Shown here: in pieces, positions 33,825 to 43,578 of the stretch
Layout: each line of letters opens with the position of its first letter
How positions within the stretch are numbered: the first letter of the stretch is position 1
Source: Aequorivita vitellina
Lineage (GTDB): Bacteria > Bacteroidota > Bacteroidia > Flavobacteriales > Flavobacteriaceae
Length of the DNA: 64,000 nt
Assembly (NCBI RefSeq): GCF_022008365.1
Contig: NZ_JAIRBA010000013.1
Span: 1-64,000, forward strand
Direction of reading: 5' to 3'
Program-made: the position numbers and the translations under genes
Notes under the pieces: model-generated
What the model was told of the DNA's origin: nothing
Databases searched by the model: none
What the model saw: the letters and a program-made list of their open reading frames with translations, nothing else

Positions 33825-36800
33825 ATGAATACTTCACCCCAAATCTATTTTCTTTATATTTTTCTATTCTTCACGCTAAACGCATTATATTCTCAAAACC
33901 GCGAGAATTATGAATTGCTGTGGGAAATTAAACATAAAAACAGTAACAAAAAATCGTACTTATTCGGTACGCTTCACCTTAAAGATGTGCGGGCCTTTAA
34001 ATTTAGTGACTCGGTAATTCCAGCAATAAAAAGAGCTGAAGTGTTTGCTTTAGAAATTCATCCAGACTCCGCCGTAACAAGTTTTAGTGAAAATTATTAC
34101 AACACCGAAACAGAAAATATTTACAAAAAGATTCTTTCAAAAGAAGAATATCAGAAATTGAAAGATCGTTTTTTTGAAGTCAAACAAATCGATTTAGATA
34201 GTTTTCCATTAAAAAATCCAAGTTTAATAAAATCCATGTTAACGCTAGACGAAAGCAAAGCCGATGATCGCCGTACCTTTTTAGACGCCTATCTATACGG
34301 CATTGCTTACAATAGTAAAAAAGAAATAACCGGGCTTGAAAAAGTTGAAGACCAAATGACCATGTTTGAAGCACCAACCGATATGGAGCTTCGAGAAAGC
34401 ATTTTATCTATTTTAAACGACCCGCATCACGAATCGGAAAACCAAATTAACAAAATAACCCAGTTGTACTATGAAGGCGATTTAGAAAAAATATTAGCCT
34501 ATGTGAGTTATAGTCGCGCTACAGATTCTATTATGGCTAAACGCAACCACGTTATGCGCAACAGCTTGGAAAAAATAATGAAATCCAAAACAGTTTTTGC
34601 TGCGGTTGGCGCAGCACATTTACCTGGAGATCAAGGTTTAATTCAATTGCTCCGCGATGCAGGATATCAAGTTTCTAAGGTAGAAGCCACTTTTAGCGAC
34701 CGCGAAGAACAATACGAAATTGTTCCAGACATAGACAGATGGGTTGAAGATCGCGATGCAACGCTCGGCTACCGCGTATTAACGCCTAATAAAGCCACAC
34801 CAATCGCCATTAACGAATCTGTAAATGCAATGACAAGCACCGATTTAATTTACGGTGGTACTTTTATGTATATGATTGGAGACTTAAGAAATCAAGTTTT
34901 GAAAGATGGATTTGATTTTGTTGGAAATATAATCAACAGCCAGACCAAATCTGCTTCAGACTCTATATTGAGTAGAAAAACTGTAGTTAAGAACGGTGTG
35001 GAATTTTCTGAAGTTATAATTGTAAAAGATAAAGAATACGTACGGTTGCAAGTGGCTATGAAAGGTAAAATTGTATATACTTTTATGACCGAAAATACTT
35101 TAGACGAAATAACTTCGGCGTACGCAAACGCATTTTTTGATTCTATTAAAATTTTCGAACCTTCATTTGCTCCAGCGGTTTGGCAAACACAAACAGACAG
35201 TATTGGTGCTTACAGTATTCGCGTTCCCGGAAAGGTGACAGACAGAAGTCAGATAAAAGACAATCCAGATGGTAATCAAGATTCGCCTTATATCATTAAT
35301 ATTTTTTCAGCAGAAGACAAAGCTAACAATTCCATCTTTCTGTTTCGCTATAACAATCAGCCTGTTGGTTATTATTTAGACCAAAAAGAAGAATACTTTG
35401 CAGAGTTCGACCAATATTTTCAACAAAATGGCACCTACTTACGTGAGCCCGAAAAAATAATGAAGGACGGAAGCGAAGGCAGAAAATATGAACTTTTATT
35501 TTCGGGAAAACACCATACCATCGCAAAGCTATTTCTACGCGGAAACCGAACTTATTTGTTAATGGCTCAAACTTTTAAGGAAGGTGAAAAAATTTCAGAA
35601 GACAATGAGTTTTTCAACTCATTTGAATTTTTACCCTTCACCGAAGCTGCATTCGATACCGTTGTAAACATTCAAAATAAATATTCATTTAAAGCGCCAA
35701 GCCCCAAAATTGTTACAGAAGAAGAGCCCCAAGATGCTTATTCGGAGTACAGCTATGTGAAAAATTACAGCGCCTTGGACGAAACCACTTCGGGCACTTA
35801 TTTGGTGCAACACATAAAGTTAAAACCGTATTATAGAAAAAAATCACTTCAAGATTTTTACCAGGACTATATCGAGCTTTTTACGGGTTACAGCGATAGT
35901 ATCACCAGCAATGTAAATACCACCTTGGCCGGAAAACCCGCACGCGAGATTAGAATGCAAAACACAAACACCAACGTAAAACAACGGATGAAATTAGTAT
36001 TGGATGACGATAACATCCTATTACTTTTAACCTATTTGGGCGATGAAGAAATTAACAAGCCCCGCGTTGACAAATTTTTCAACTCCTTAAAAATTAAGCA
36101 AAACTCCAAAAATTTCAACCTTACAGCTTCAAAAGCAGATTTGATTTTTAAAAACCTAAAATCTAAAGACTCTATAAAGTTCGCAGAAGCCAAAGGCGCT
36201 TTAAATTATTACGAATTTGACGCTTCAGAATACAAATATTTAGAGAAGAATTTAAAACATAGCTATCCGGACGACACGACATACTACGGTGCAAAATATT
36301 ATATTATTAATGCAATGGCCATACTTGAAAAACCTGAAACGTTAAATACTTTCGAAACGTTTTATAAAAACAAGAAAAGTAGTTACGAAGCTCGTATTGA
36401 AATTCTGGAGCAGCTTCCGAAACTAAAAAATAGTAACGCATTAGCTACCTATTTTAACCTTTTGCAAAATCATAAACTCAATCGCGTTCCAGGCAAGAAT
36501 TACGATATTATGACTACGCTATTAGACACTATTCCGTTGTTTGTTGCCAACGACGCTCGGTTCGCCGAGTTAGTAGATATAGACGATTACAGAGCAGAGT
36601 TGGCTTCAATGTACGCGTATAATGTTATTAATGACAGTGTTTACGCACATAAAATGCCGCTGTTAAAAAACAAACTACTTTCATTTATGTATCAAGACGT
36701 TGCAAAATATGTAGATACTATTTCTCGGAAAAAAAATCCATATCTTCCCGAAGGTATTATTTATAGTTACATTGAATTTGCAAAAAGTTTTAACCCCGTC

Positions 36801-37328
36801 CCGCAGGAAGTTGTAAAAACCTTAAACCTTCTTTCGGAACAAGTGAAAGATGATAATTGGTTACAAGCGCAAGCATTAATGGCGGCCACAGAATTAAATA
36901 TTGAAGTTAACCCACAAACTCTTAAAACCAGTTTTAAAGATATGTATGTGCGGTTCGAATTGATGGAAAGCCTAATTAAAGCTGAAAAAACCAATCTAAT
37001 TCCCGAAGTGTATTTAGAGCCGCAAGAATTTGCAAAACTATCACTTTACAATATGGTGGGCGCCGAATACGAGGGATATCCGCAATATTTCAACTATTTA
37101 ACTGAAGTAACTGTTGACGGTACTGAATATTATGTATTTGAATTTTCTTATTTTGAAGACGATGCAGATAAGTATCTCGGAATTGTTTCGAAAACAGCGA
37201 TAGACTTTTCAGATTTTCAAATGGCCGATGCTTTTATTTCTTCGGAAACCATTGAAGAAGATTGGAAAACCCAAGCCACGAAAATTATAGCTGAAAAAAT
37301 TAAGGAGAAAGATTTAGATACTGAATAA
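33825..37328 (+). CDS. Very long TraB/GumN-family secreted protein
   Basis: An 1167-residue protein with a signal peptide (ending NALYSQ). The first 300 residues are a TraB/GumN domain: LWEIKHK, FGTLHLKD near 45 with its conserved His, and AAVGAAHLPGDQGLIQLL near 265, with a second His; this fold is related to erythromycin-esterase/Tiki-type putative metalloproteases. The remaining 850 residues, including repeated beta-rich segments and a helical, possibly HEAT-like, C-terminal third, are not recognised. Normal GumN proteins are about 300 residues, so this is an unusual extension. Confidence 0.8.
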   Translation: MNTSPQIYFLYIFLFFTLNALYSQNRENYELLWEIKHKNSNKKSYLFGTLHLKDVRAFKFSDSVIPAIKRAEVFALEIHPDSAVTSFSENYYNTETENIYKKILSKEEYQKLKDRFFEVKQIDLDSFPLKNPSLIKSMLTLDESKADDRRTFLDAYLYGIAYNSKKEITGLEKVEDQMTMFEAPTDMELRESILSILNDPHHESENQINKITQLYYEGDLEKILAYVSYSRATDSIMAKRNHVMRNSLEKIMKSKTVFAAVGAAHLPGDQGLIQLLRDAGYQVSKVEATFSDREEQYEIVPDIDRWVEDRDATLGYRVLTPNKATPIAINESVNAMTSTDLIYGGTFMYMIGDLRNQVLKDGFDFVGNIINSQTKSASDSILSRKTVVKNGVEFSEVIIVKDKEYVRLQVAMKGKIVYTFMTENTLDEITSAYANAFFDSIKIFEPSFAPAVWQTQTDSIGAYSIRVPGKVTDRSQIKDNPDGNQDSPYIINIFSAEDKANNSIFLFRYNNQPVGYYLDQKEEYFAEFDQYFQQNGTYLREPEKIMKDGSEGRKYELLFSGKHHTIAKLFLRGNRTYLLMAQTFKEGEKISEDNEFFNSFEFLPFTEAAFDTVVNIQNKYSFKAPSPKIVTEEEPQDAYSEYSYVKNYSALDETTSGTYLVQHIKLKPYYRKKSLQDFYQDYIELFTGYSDSITSNVNTTLAGKPAREIRMQNTNTNVKQRMKLVLDDDNILLLLTYLGDEEINKPRVDKFFNSLKIKQNSKNFNLTASKADLIFKNLKSKDSIKFAEAKGALNYYEFDASEYKYLEKNLKHSYPDDTTYYGAKYYIINAMAILEKPETLNTFETFYKNKKSSYEARIEILEQLPKLKNSNALATYFNLLQNHKLNRVPGKNYDIMTTLLDTIPLFVANDARFAELVDIDDYRAELASMYAYNVINDSVYAHKMPLLKNKLLSFMYQDVAKYVDTISRKKNPYLPEGIIYSYIEFAKSFNPVPQEVVKTLNLLSEQVKDDNWLQAQALMAATELNIEVNPQTLKTSFKDMYVRFELMESLIKAEKTNLIPEVYLEPQEFAKLSLYNMVGAEYEGYPQYFNYLTEVTVDGTEYYVFEFSYFEDDADKYLGIVSKTAIDFSDFQMADAFISSETIEEDWKTQATKIIAEKIKEKDLDTE

Positions 37329-37346
37329 TTTCAGATTTACACAATT

Positions 37347-37378
37347 AAAAAAAGTCCCACTTCTGCGGGACTTTTTTT
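37347..37378. terminator. Bidirectional terminator
   Basis: Stem AAAAAAAGTCCC/GGGACTTTTTTT with an 8-base loop, between the GumN-like gene and the convergent lpdA. Confidence 0.95.
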
Positions 37379-37395
37379 ATTTGAATATTGCAATT

Positions 37396-38799
37396 TTAGA
37401 TGTGCAACGCTCTGTTATCTGTCGCCGCAAGCGCAGCTTCTTTTACAGCTTCGGCATAAGTTGGATGCGCGTGGCTCATTCTGGCTATATCTTCGGCGCT
37501 AGCACGATATTCCATCGCTACTACAGCCTCGGCAATTACATCGGCTACCCTTGCTCCTACCATATGCACGCCCAAAACCTCATCGGTTTTTTTGTCTGAA
37601 AGTATTTTCACAAAACCATCAATGTCACCACTGGCACGGCTTCGTCCTAATGCACGCATTGGAAATTGACCCGATTTGTATTCTACTTTTGCTTCTTTAA
37701 GCTGCGCTTCAGTTTTTCCTACCGAAGCAACTTCCGGCCAAGTGTAAACCACGCCTGGAATTAAGTTATAATTGATATGTGGTTTTTGTCCGGCGATTAT
37801 TTCGGCAACCAAAACTCCTTCTTCCGAAGCTTTGTGTGCCAACATTGCACCGCGAACTACATCGCCAATGGCGTAAATGTTTTTAATGTTTGTTTGCAGT
37901 TGATCGTTCACATCAATCATGCCGCGTTCGGTGATTTTCACGCCGGCGTTTTCAGCTTTTAAACCATCGGTATAGGGCTTTCTTCCAACGGAAACCAAGC
38001 AATAATCGCCTTTAAAAGTTACTTCTTTATCCTTTTTATCAGTAGCTGTAACAGTTATTTCTTTGCCCTTTTTAGAAACTGCAGAAACCTTATGCGAAAG
38101 GTGAAACTTTACACCTTGTTTTTTCATAGCTTTCATTAATTCCTTGCTTTGGGCAGAATCCATTGTTGGAATTATTCGATCCATATATTCCACCACGGAA
38201 ACCTCAGCCCCTAATCGACGGTAAACTTGACCTAATTCTAAGCCAATTACGCCACCGCCAATAACAATCAAATGTTTCGGAATTTCCTTTAAGCTCAACG
38301 CTTCAGTTGAAGTAATAATCCTGTCTTTATCTAACTTTATAAAAGGAAGTGTAGAAGGCTTACTACCCGTTGCAATAATTGTATTTTTTGCTTCAATAGT
38401 TTCATTTTTTTCACCACCGGTAATTTCAATATGAGTTGCGTCTTTAAAAGCACCCATTCCGGTGAAAACGTCAATTTTGTTTTTATTCATTAAAAACTCA
38501 ATTCCTTTGGTAGTCTGTTCTACAACCGAAGCTTTGCGTTCCACCATTTTCTTGAAATTCACTTTTATATCGCCGGGAATTTCAATACCGTGGTCTTCAA
38601 AATGCTTTATGGCTTCTTCGTAATGATGCGACGAATCCAGCAATGCTTTACTAGGAATACAGCCCACATTTAGGCAAGTTCCGCCCAAGACATTATATTT
38701 TTCAATGATCGCGGTTTTCATACCCAATTGTGCGCAACGGATTGCCGCTACATACCCACCGGGGCCCGAACCAATTATTGCTACATCATAAGTGCTCAT
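37396..38799 (-). CDS. lpdA: Dihydrolipoyl dehydrogenase (E3)
   Basis: A 467-residue flavoprotein reoxidising dihydrolipoamide in 2-oxoacid dehydrogenase complexes or the glycine cleavage system. The FAD motif IIGSGPGGYVAA lies at 8-19, the redox disulfide in GGTCLNVGCIPSK (Cys42, Cys47), the NAD motif VIGGGVIGLELG near 178, and the C-terminal catalytic HAHPTYAE. Full length. It stands alone here, with no E1 or E2 genes nearby, so it may serve several complexes. Confidence 0.96.
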   Translation of the reverse strand: MSTYDVAIIGSGPGGYVAAIRCAQLGMKTAIIEKYNVLGGTCLNVGCIPSKALLDSSHHYEEAIKHFEDHGIEIPGDIKVNFKKMVERKASVVEQTTKGIEFLMNKNKIDVFTGMGAFKDATHIEITGGEKNETIEAKNTIIATGSKPSTLPFIKLDKDRIITSTEALSLKEIPKHLIVIGGGVIGLELGQVYRRLGAEVSVVEYMDRIIPTMDSAQSKELMKAMKKQGVKFHLSHKVSAVSKKGKEITVTATDKKDKEVTFKGDYCLVSVGRKPYTDGLKAENAGVKITERGMIDVNDQLQTNIKNIYAIGDVVRGAMLAHKASEEGVLVAEIIAGQKPHINYNLIPGVVYTWPEVASVGKTEAQLKEAKVEYKSGQFPMRALGRSRASGDIDGFVKILSDKKTDEVLGVHMVGARVADVIAEAVVAMEYRASAEDIARMSHAHPTYAEAVKEAALAATDNRALHI

Positions 38800-38920
38800 A
38801 AAGTGTTTCTTTTAAATTGAAGTGCAAATTTAACAGTTAAAGCTTAGATAGTAAAAGTTATAATCAATAAAGTTTCGGCAATTATTTTAAGCAAAACTTT
38901 TAAAAGGAAATGGGTTATAA

Positions 38921-38955
38921 TTTGACCACTCATTTTAATTTTCGCAAATTTGCGA
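38921..38955 (+). promoter_or_regulatory. Promoter with a 14-bp perfect palindrome over the -7 region
   Basis: TTTG at 38921-38924 is a possible -33 element. TCGCAAATTTGCGA at 38942-38955 is a perfect palindrome that includes CAAATTTG, one base from TAnnTTTG, 20 bp downstream. The palindrome ends 20 bp before the ATG at 38976. A repressor bound there would block this promoter. Confidence 0.55.
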
Positions 38956-38975
38956 GACATTTTAAATAAACGACC

Positions 38976-40175
38976 ATGGCATTTAAACCAGCAGATAAAA
39001 TTCAGGATTTACAGTATTTTGGCGAATTTGGAGGGGTTAATCCTTCAATTTCAGATTCTTCAACATATACGTTTCTTTCAGCAAAAACAATGTTCGATAC
39101 TTTTGAAGGCAATGCCGAAGGGTGCTATTTGTATTCGCGCCACTCTACGCCTTCCAATTTATATTTGGGCGAAGCTTTGGCCGCGATGGAAGGAACCGAA
39201 ACCGCAAATGTTGCCGCAAGCGGAATGGGTGCCATTACCCCCGCTATTTTGCAACTCTGCAAAGCTGGCGATCACGTGGTTTCCAGTCGCACCATTTACG
39301 GCGGAACCTATGCTTTTCTGAAAAACTTTGCGCCGCGTTTAAATATTGAAACCTCTTTTGTAGATATTACAAAACTCGATGCCGTGGAAGCCGCCATTAC
39401 AAAAAACACGAAAATACTGTATTGCGAAGCCGTTAGCAATCCACTTTTGGAAATTGCAGACATTGAAGCACTTTCAAAAATTGCCAAAAAACACAAGCTT
39501 CAACTTTTGGTTGACAATACCTTTTCACCGTTAAGTATTTCACCTGCCAAATTGGGAGCTGACGTGGTTTTGCACAGCTTAACAAAATTTATAAACGGAA
39601 GCAGCGATACTATGGGCGGCGTAACTTGCGGCACACAGGAGTTTATCGATACCTTGCGAAACGTAAACGATGGCGCCAATATGCTGCTTGGTCCAGCAAT
39701 GGATAGTTTGCGCGCAGCCTCTATTTTGAAAAATTTACGAACGCTTCACATTCGTATAAAACAACACAGCGAAAACGCTCTGTATTTAGCCGAAAAGTTT
39801 GAAGCCGATGGTTTAAAAACGGTTTACCCAGGATTGAAGTCTCACAATGGACACGAGCTTTTCAAAAAAATGATGAACAAAGAATATGGTTTCGGTGGGA
39901 TGCTTACGCTGGACGTTGGCGGAATTGACAAAGCCAACGAACTAATGGAAATGATGCAGGAGCGGAATCTTGGGTATTTGGCGGTGAGTTTAGGCTTTTA
40001 CAAAACCTTATTTAGCGCCCCAGGTTCTTCTACTTCTTCTGAAATTCCTGAAGAGGAGCAAAAAGAAATGGGACTTAGCGACGGATTGATTCGATTTAGT
40101 ATTGGGTTGGATAATGATATTGCACGCACGTACCAGATGATGCGGGAGTGTATGGTTGAGGTTGGTGTACTGTAA
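38976..40175 (+). CDS. Methionine gamma-lyase-like Cys/Met metabolism PLP enzyme
   Basis: A 399-residue PLP enzyme of the trans-sulfuration family. The substrate-side YSRHSTPSN (about 53-61), the phosphate-binding ASGMGAI, VDNTFSPL at 179-186, and the PLP lysine Lys204 in HSLTKFINGSSD are present. Members include methionine gamma-lyase, cystathionine gamma-synthase and cystathionine beta/gamma-lyases; the conserved residues do not settle the activity, though the Gly-Met-Gly pattern and length suggest the gamma-lyase side. Divergent from lpdA. A palindrome covers its promoter. Confidence 0.85.
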   Translation: MAFKPADKIQDLQYFGEFGGVNPSISDSSTYTFLSAKTMFDTFEGNAEGCYLYSRHSTPSNLYLGEALAAMEGTETANVAASGMGAITPAILQLCKAGDHVVSSRTIYGGTYAFLKNFAPRLNIETSFVDITKLDAVEAAITKNTKILYCEAVSNPLLEIADIEALSKIAKKHKLQLLVDNTFSPLSISPAKLGADVVLHSLTKFINGSSDTMGGVTCGTQEFIDTLRNVNDGANMLLGPAMDSLRAASILKNLRTLHIRIKQHSENALYLAEKFEADGLKTVYPGLKSHNGHELFKKMMNKEYGFGGMLTLDVGGIDKANELMEMMQERNLGYLAVSLGFYKTLFSAPGSSTSSEIPEEEQKEMGLSDGLIRFSIGLDNDIARTYQMMRECMVEVGVL

Positions 40176-40187
40176 ATATTTTTTATG

Positions 40188-41690
40188 TTATTTCAATTCT
40201 ACCAATTCAACTGATAATGAACTTCCTGATAAAATTGTAGTAGAAATTCCGGAAACTACTGATATGACATCATTAACATCAAATTCTACAAATATTGACC
40301 TAGTAGCGGTTGCTTGTTGAATTTGAGCCTGAAAATCCATATAAGTTCTACTTCCTGATATTTCATCGGTTAAATCTTTCAAATAAAAATATGGATTATT
40401 ACCACCGGACGCAGAAACAGTATAGGTCACCCGATAAACCCCTTTATATAGAATTGTAATTTTACTATTATCAATGGTGACATCCTTAAATAGACTTAAT
40501 ATGTTGAACCCTATTACATCGCCACTTGATACAGAAGTATTACTGTTTCTATAAATTTCACCATAAATCGGATCAGCAGCATTTCTCTTCCAAGTAACAT
40601 TACCCGCCCCATCCGTTTGTAAAATTTGTTTATCGGTTCCTCTAACATTAGGAAGCGTATATGGACTAGCCCCTCCTACAACTAAATTTCCAAATGATCT
40701 TACCTGAGTATTACTAGAACTACCAAGAACTATTTGATTACTTGAAGTTGTGTTAGAACCATTGCCGATTGCTGTACTATTTTGTTGTGTTGCAGTTGCG
40801 CCATTACCAATAGCTATGGCATCATTTGCACTCGCGCTTGCATTATTTCCCATTACAATAGTGTTTTGATTTGAAGCAATAGCAGCAGATCCCAGTGCAA
40901 TTGCATAATTGGCATTTGCTTTGGCATCATTACCTATAGCAATATTTTTATAATTTGACTGGGCTCCACTACCAATTGCAACGGATTCATTTCCATTATT
41001 CTGTGCTTGATATCCTATCGCCAAAGCTTGATATGCTGATTTCGATTCATAACCTATTGCAACCGATTGATTGCCATCATTATTAGCATTATACCCAATA
41101 ACTAAAGCCTGGTGTGCTGATTCCGCACCATATCCTATTGCAACCGATTGGTTTCCATTACTATTAGCGTTATAGCCAATAGCCAATGCCTCGTGACTTG
41201 CAGATGCCGATTTTCCCAATGCTAAAGAATTATTAGCGGTAGCCACAGCATTTTCGCCAAAACTAACCCCTCCTTGAGGATGCAAATTACCCATACTTTT
41301 ATTGTTTACTTTAAACTCTAGAGAGTTATAATTAGTTGTTCCCAAAAAATTATTATTTGCAATACTATTTCCTGTTAAACTCCATCCCTCTGTACTCCCA
41401 CTACCACTATTTTTTATTGGACTCCATAAACTTCCCGTCCAATAGTAAAACCCAGGCGAAACATCATTGGTTGTTGCCGTATTATAAACTAATAAGCTTG
41501 ATGCGGGTGAGTTAATTGGGGAGCTGCTGGTCGTTCTAGTTAAATTTACTCTGGGAAGCAACATCCCTTTCTCAGAAGAAGTTATATCCAACACACTGGA
41601 AGGGTCTGGATTGGTAGTACCAATACCAACCTGTGCGAAATTTGAAAATGATAATGTTATAAAAAACAATGATATATAAATGGTTTTCAT
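40188..41690 (-). CDS. Secreted YadA-head-like repeat protein with a C1q/TNF-like C-terminus
   Basis: A 500-residue protein with a signal peptide (MKTIYISLFFITLSFSNFAQ) and the common flavobacterial start VGIGTTNPDPSSVLDI. Residues about 135-325 contain about 13 repeats of 14 residues of the trimeric adhesin head type (pattern x-A-x-A-I-G-x-x-A-x-x-x-x), grouped in near-identical pairs. Residues 375-500 resemble the trimerising C1q/BclA jelly-roll (YKGVYRVTYTV, ending LSVELVEL). It has no YadA barrel anchor and no obvious sorting tail. Probably a trimeric surface or matrix protein. Confidence 0.8.
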   Translation of the reverse strand: MKTIYISLFFITLSFSNFAQVGIGTTNPDPSSVLDITSSEKGMLLPRVNLTRTTSSSPINSPASSLLVYNTATTNDVSPGFYYWTGSLWSPIKNSGSGSTEGWSLTGNSIANNNFLGTTNYNSLEFKVNNKSMGNLHPQGGVSFGENAVATANNSLALGKSASASHEALAIGYNANSNGNQSVAIGYGAESAHQALVIGYNANNDGNQSVAIGYESKSAYQALAIGYQAQNNGNESVAIGSGAQSNYKNIAIGNDAKANANYAIALGSAAIASNQNTIVMGNNASASANDAIAIGNGATATQQNSTAIGNGSNTTSSNQIVLGSSSNTQVRSFGNLVVGGASPYTLPNVRGTDKQILQTDGAGNVTWKRNAADPIYGEIYRNSNTSVSSGDVIGFNILSLFKDVTIDNSKITILYKGVYRVTYTVSASGGNNPYFYLKDLTDEISGSRTYMDFQAQIQQATATRSIFVEFDVNDVISVVSGISTTILSGSSLSVELVELK

Positions 41691-41932
41691 ACTTGAGCAT
41701 ATTTAAAACTCCGTAAACATATATCCGTTTTATGTTAATTCCAAAGGTTTAATCGATTACTCAATTTTAAGTCGTTGTATAACTCATTTTGACGACAAAG
41801 TGACTAGATTATAGGTTATTTGTAGACCATATAATTTTAATCTACTCACTAAGCAATGACAAGGACTTATCTTTTTAATTTGCATAGGTTTTTACAAAAT
41901 CGTAACATTACAATCCAATTTAAAACTTCCCT

Positions 41933-43426
41933 ATGCAAAGTCAGGATATTAAGCCCACAGATCCAAAAGATGAACAAGTAGTAGAAAATAAAGAATTGAA
42001 TATTTGGGAGGCGTTAATACCGGTCGTTGCACTAATTATAATGCTTTTTTACAATGTCTTTTTCGCTTATGGTGATGATGCCCTAAGTGGAAGCAACCAA
42101 TTCATTCTTTTAATGGGCGGTGCCGTGGCTGCCATTGTAGGCTTTTATAACAAGGTGAGTTTTGACCAGATGCTGGAAGAGGTAGCTATAAATATAAAAT
42201 CTACTGCTGGGGCTATTTTAATACTTTTAATGGTTGGCGCATTGGCCGGAACGTGGTTAATTAGCGGAATTATCCCCACAATGATTTATTACGGACTACA
42301 AATTTTAAATCCAACAATATTTCTAGCTTCTTGCGTAATTATTTGCGCTATTATTTCGGTGGCGACGGGAAGTAGTTGGACTACTTCAGCAACCGTGGGG
42401 ATTGCTTTAATTGGTATTGCCAATGCCTTAGGAATATCGGTGGGAATGACAGCTGGAGCAATTCTTTCCGGCGCTTATTTTGGTGATAAAATTTCGCCTT
42501 TAAGCGACACAACAAACCTCGCTCCTGCAATGGCTGGCACAGATTTATTTACACACATTAGGTATATGCTGTACACTACCGTCCCTACTTTAATTATTAC
42601 CTTGATAATTTTTACAATCATAGGGTTCAGTATAGATACTTCTGGCACCGCCGATACACATTTAATTCTGGCAGCTGTAAAAGAATCTATTAATGTTAGT
42701 CCGTGGTTGTTTTTGGTTCCTGCAGTAGTAATTTTTTTAATTGTCAAGAAAACGCCTCCTTTAATTGCGCTTCTAATAGGAACACTTTTTGGCGCAGTTG
42801 CCGCATTAATATTTCAACCAAATATAGTTGCCTCAATAGGCGGTGGAACATCGCTTACGTTTGAAAATGGCTATAAAGGAATAATGAACGCCATTACCGT
42901 AGACAGTGCTATCCCTACAGAAAATGAAGCTTTAAAAGACCTCTTTGCCGCCGGGGGAATGTCGGGCATGCTCAATACAATATGGCTTATTCTCTGTGCC
43001 ATGGTTTTTGGTGGGATAATGGATGCTATAGGAGCACTTGCCGCAATCAGTAAAGCATTGTTGAAATTGTTCCACACAACCTTCGGACTTTTTGCGAGTA
43101 CCGTGGCCAGTTGTTTAGCACTAAACCTTACTGCAAGTGATCAATATTTAGCAATTGTAGTTCCGGGAAAGATGTATTCAAAAGCGTTTAAAGATAAAGG
43201 TTTGGCTCCCGAAAATCTCTCACGAACGTTGGAAGATTCGGGAACAGTCACTTCTGTTTTGGTGCCTTGGAATACGTGCGGAGCATACCACAGCGGTGTG
43301 TTGGGCGTAGATACACTTCACTATGCGGGTTATGCTTTTTTTAACTGGCTTAGCCCATTTATGACTTTGCTTTTTGCCGCTTTCAGAATCAAAATCAGGA
43401 TGTTAACTACACCTGCAAAAACATAA
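41933..43426 (+). CDS. nhaC: NhaC-family Na+/H+ antiporter
   Basis: A 497-residue inner-membrane protein with about 11-12 predicted helices after a 25-residue charged N-terminus. Family regions include VATGSSWTTSATVG, GAYFGDKISPLSDTTNLAP (the conserved acidic and polar residues for ion exchange) and NLTASDQYLAIVVPGKM. It exports sodium in exchange for protons, as expected in a marine bacterium. Specificity (Na/H or malate/lactate type) is not settled. Single gene with no clear promoter; a TATCTTTT string lies at 41868-41875. Confidence 0.9.
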   Translation: MQSQDIKPTDPKDEQVVENKELNIWEALIPVVALIIMLFYNVFFAYGDDALSGSNQFILLMGGAVAAIVGFYNKVSFDQMLEEVAINIKSTAGAILILLMVGALAGTWLISGIIPTMIYYGLQILNPTIFLASCVIICAIISVATGSSWTTSATVGIALIGIANALGISVGMTAGAILSGAYFGDKISPLSDTTNLAPAMAGTDLFTHIRYMLYTTVPTLIITLIIFTIIGFSIDTSGTADTHLILAAVKESINVSPWLFLVPAVVIFLIVKKTPPLIALLIGTLFGAVAALIFQPNIVASIGGGTSLTFENGYKGIMNAITVDSAIPTENEALKDLFAAGGMSGMLNTIWLILCAMVFGGIMDAIGALAAISKALLKLFHTTFGLFASTVASCLALNLTASDQYLAIVVPGKMYSKAFKDKGLAPENLSRTLEDSGTVTSVLVPWNTCGAYHSGVLGVDTLHYAGYAFFNWLSPFMTLLFAAFRIKIRMLTTPAKT

Positions 43427-43532
43427 AACCTCCATTACTTTTACTTATAGTTAAAATTTTAACCTATTGCTAAAATCTATTGGTTTATAAGTTAATCCAT
43501 TGAAGATTTCTTCCTTTATTAGAGGTACTTCC

Positions 43533-43540
43533 TATCTTTG
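43533..43540 (+). promoter_or_regulatory. -7 element TATCTTTG of the peroxiredoxin operon
   Basis: Perfect TAnnTTTG match 38 bp before the peroxiredoxin ATG. It likely drives the three-gene unit. Confidence 0.6.
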
Positions 43541-43578
43541 CAATAGAAAAATATTAACCTTAAAAAATAAATAAAACT

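Noticed and set aside
33805-33885. Direct repeat with ACGCATTAT at 33815 and 33878
   Set aside because: Short, and one copy lies in the signal peptide codons; probably chance.
40980-41200. DNA repeats of about 84 bp as a mobile or CRISPR-like array
   Set aside because: They are in-frame codon repeats of the adhesin-head protein.
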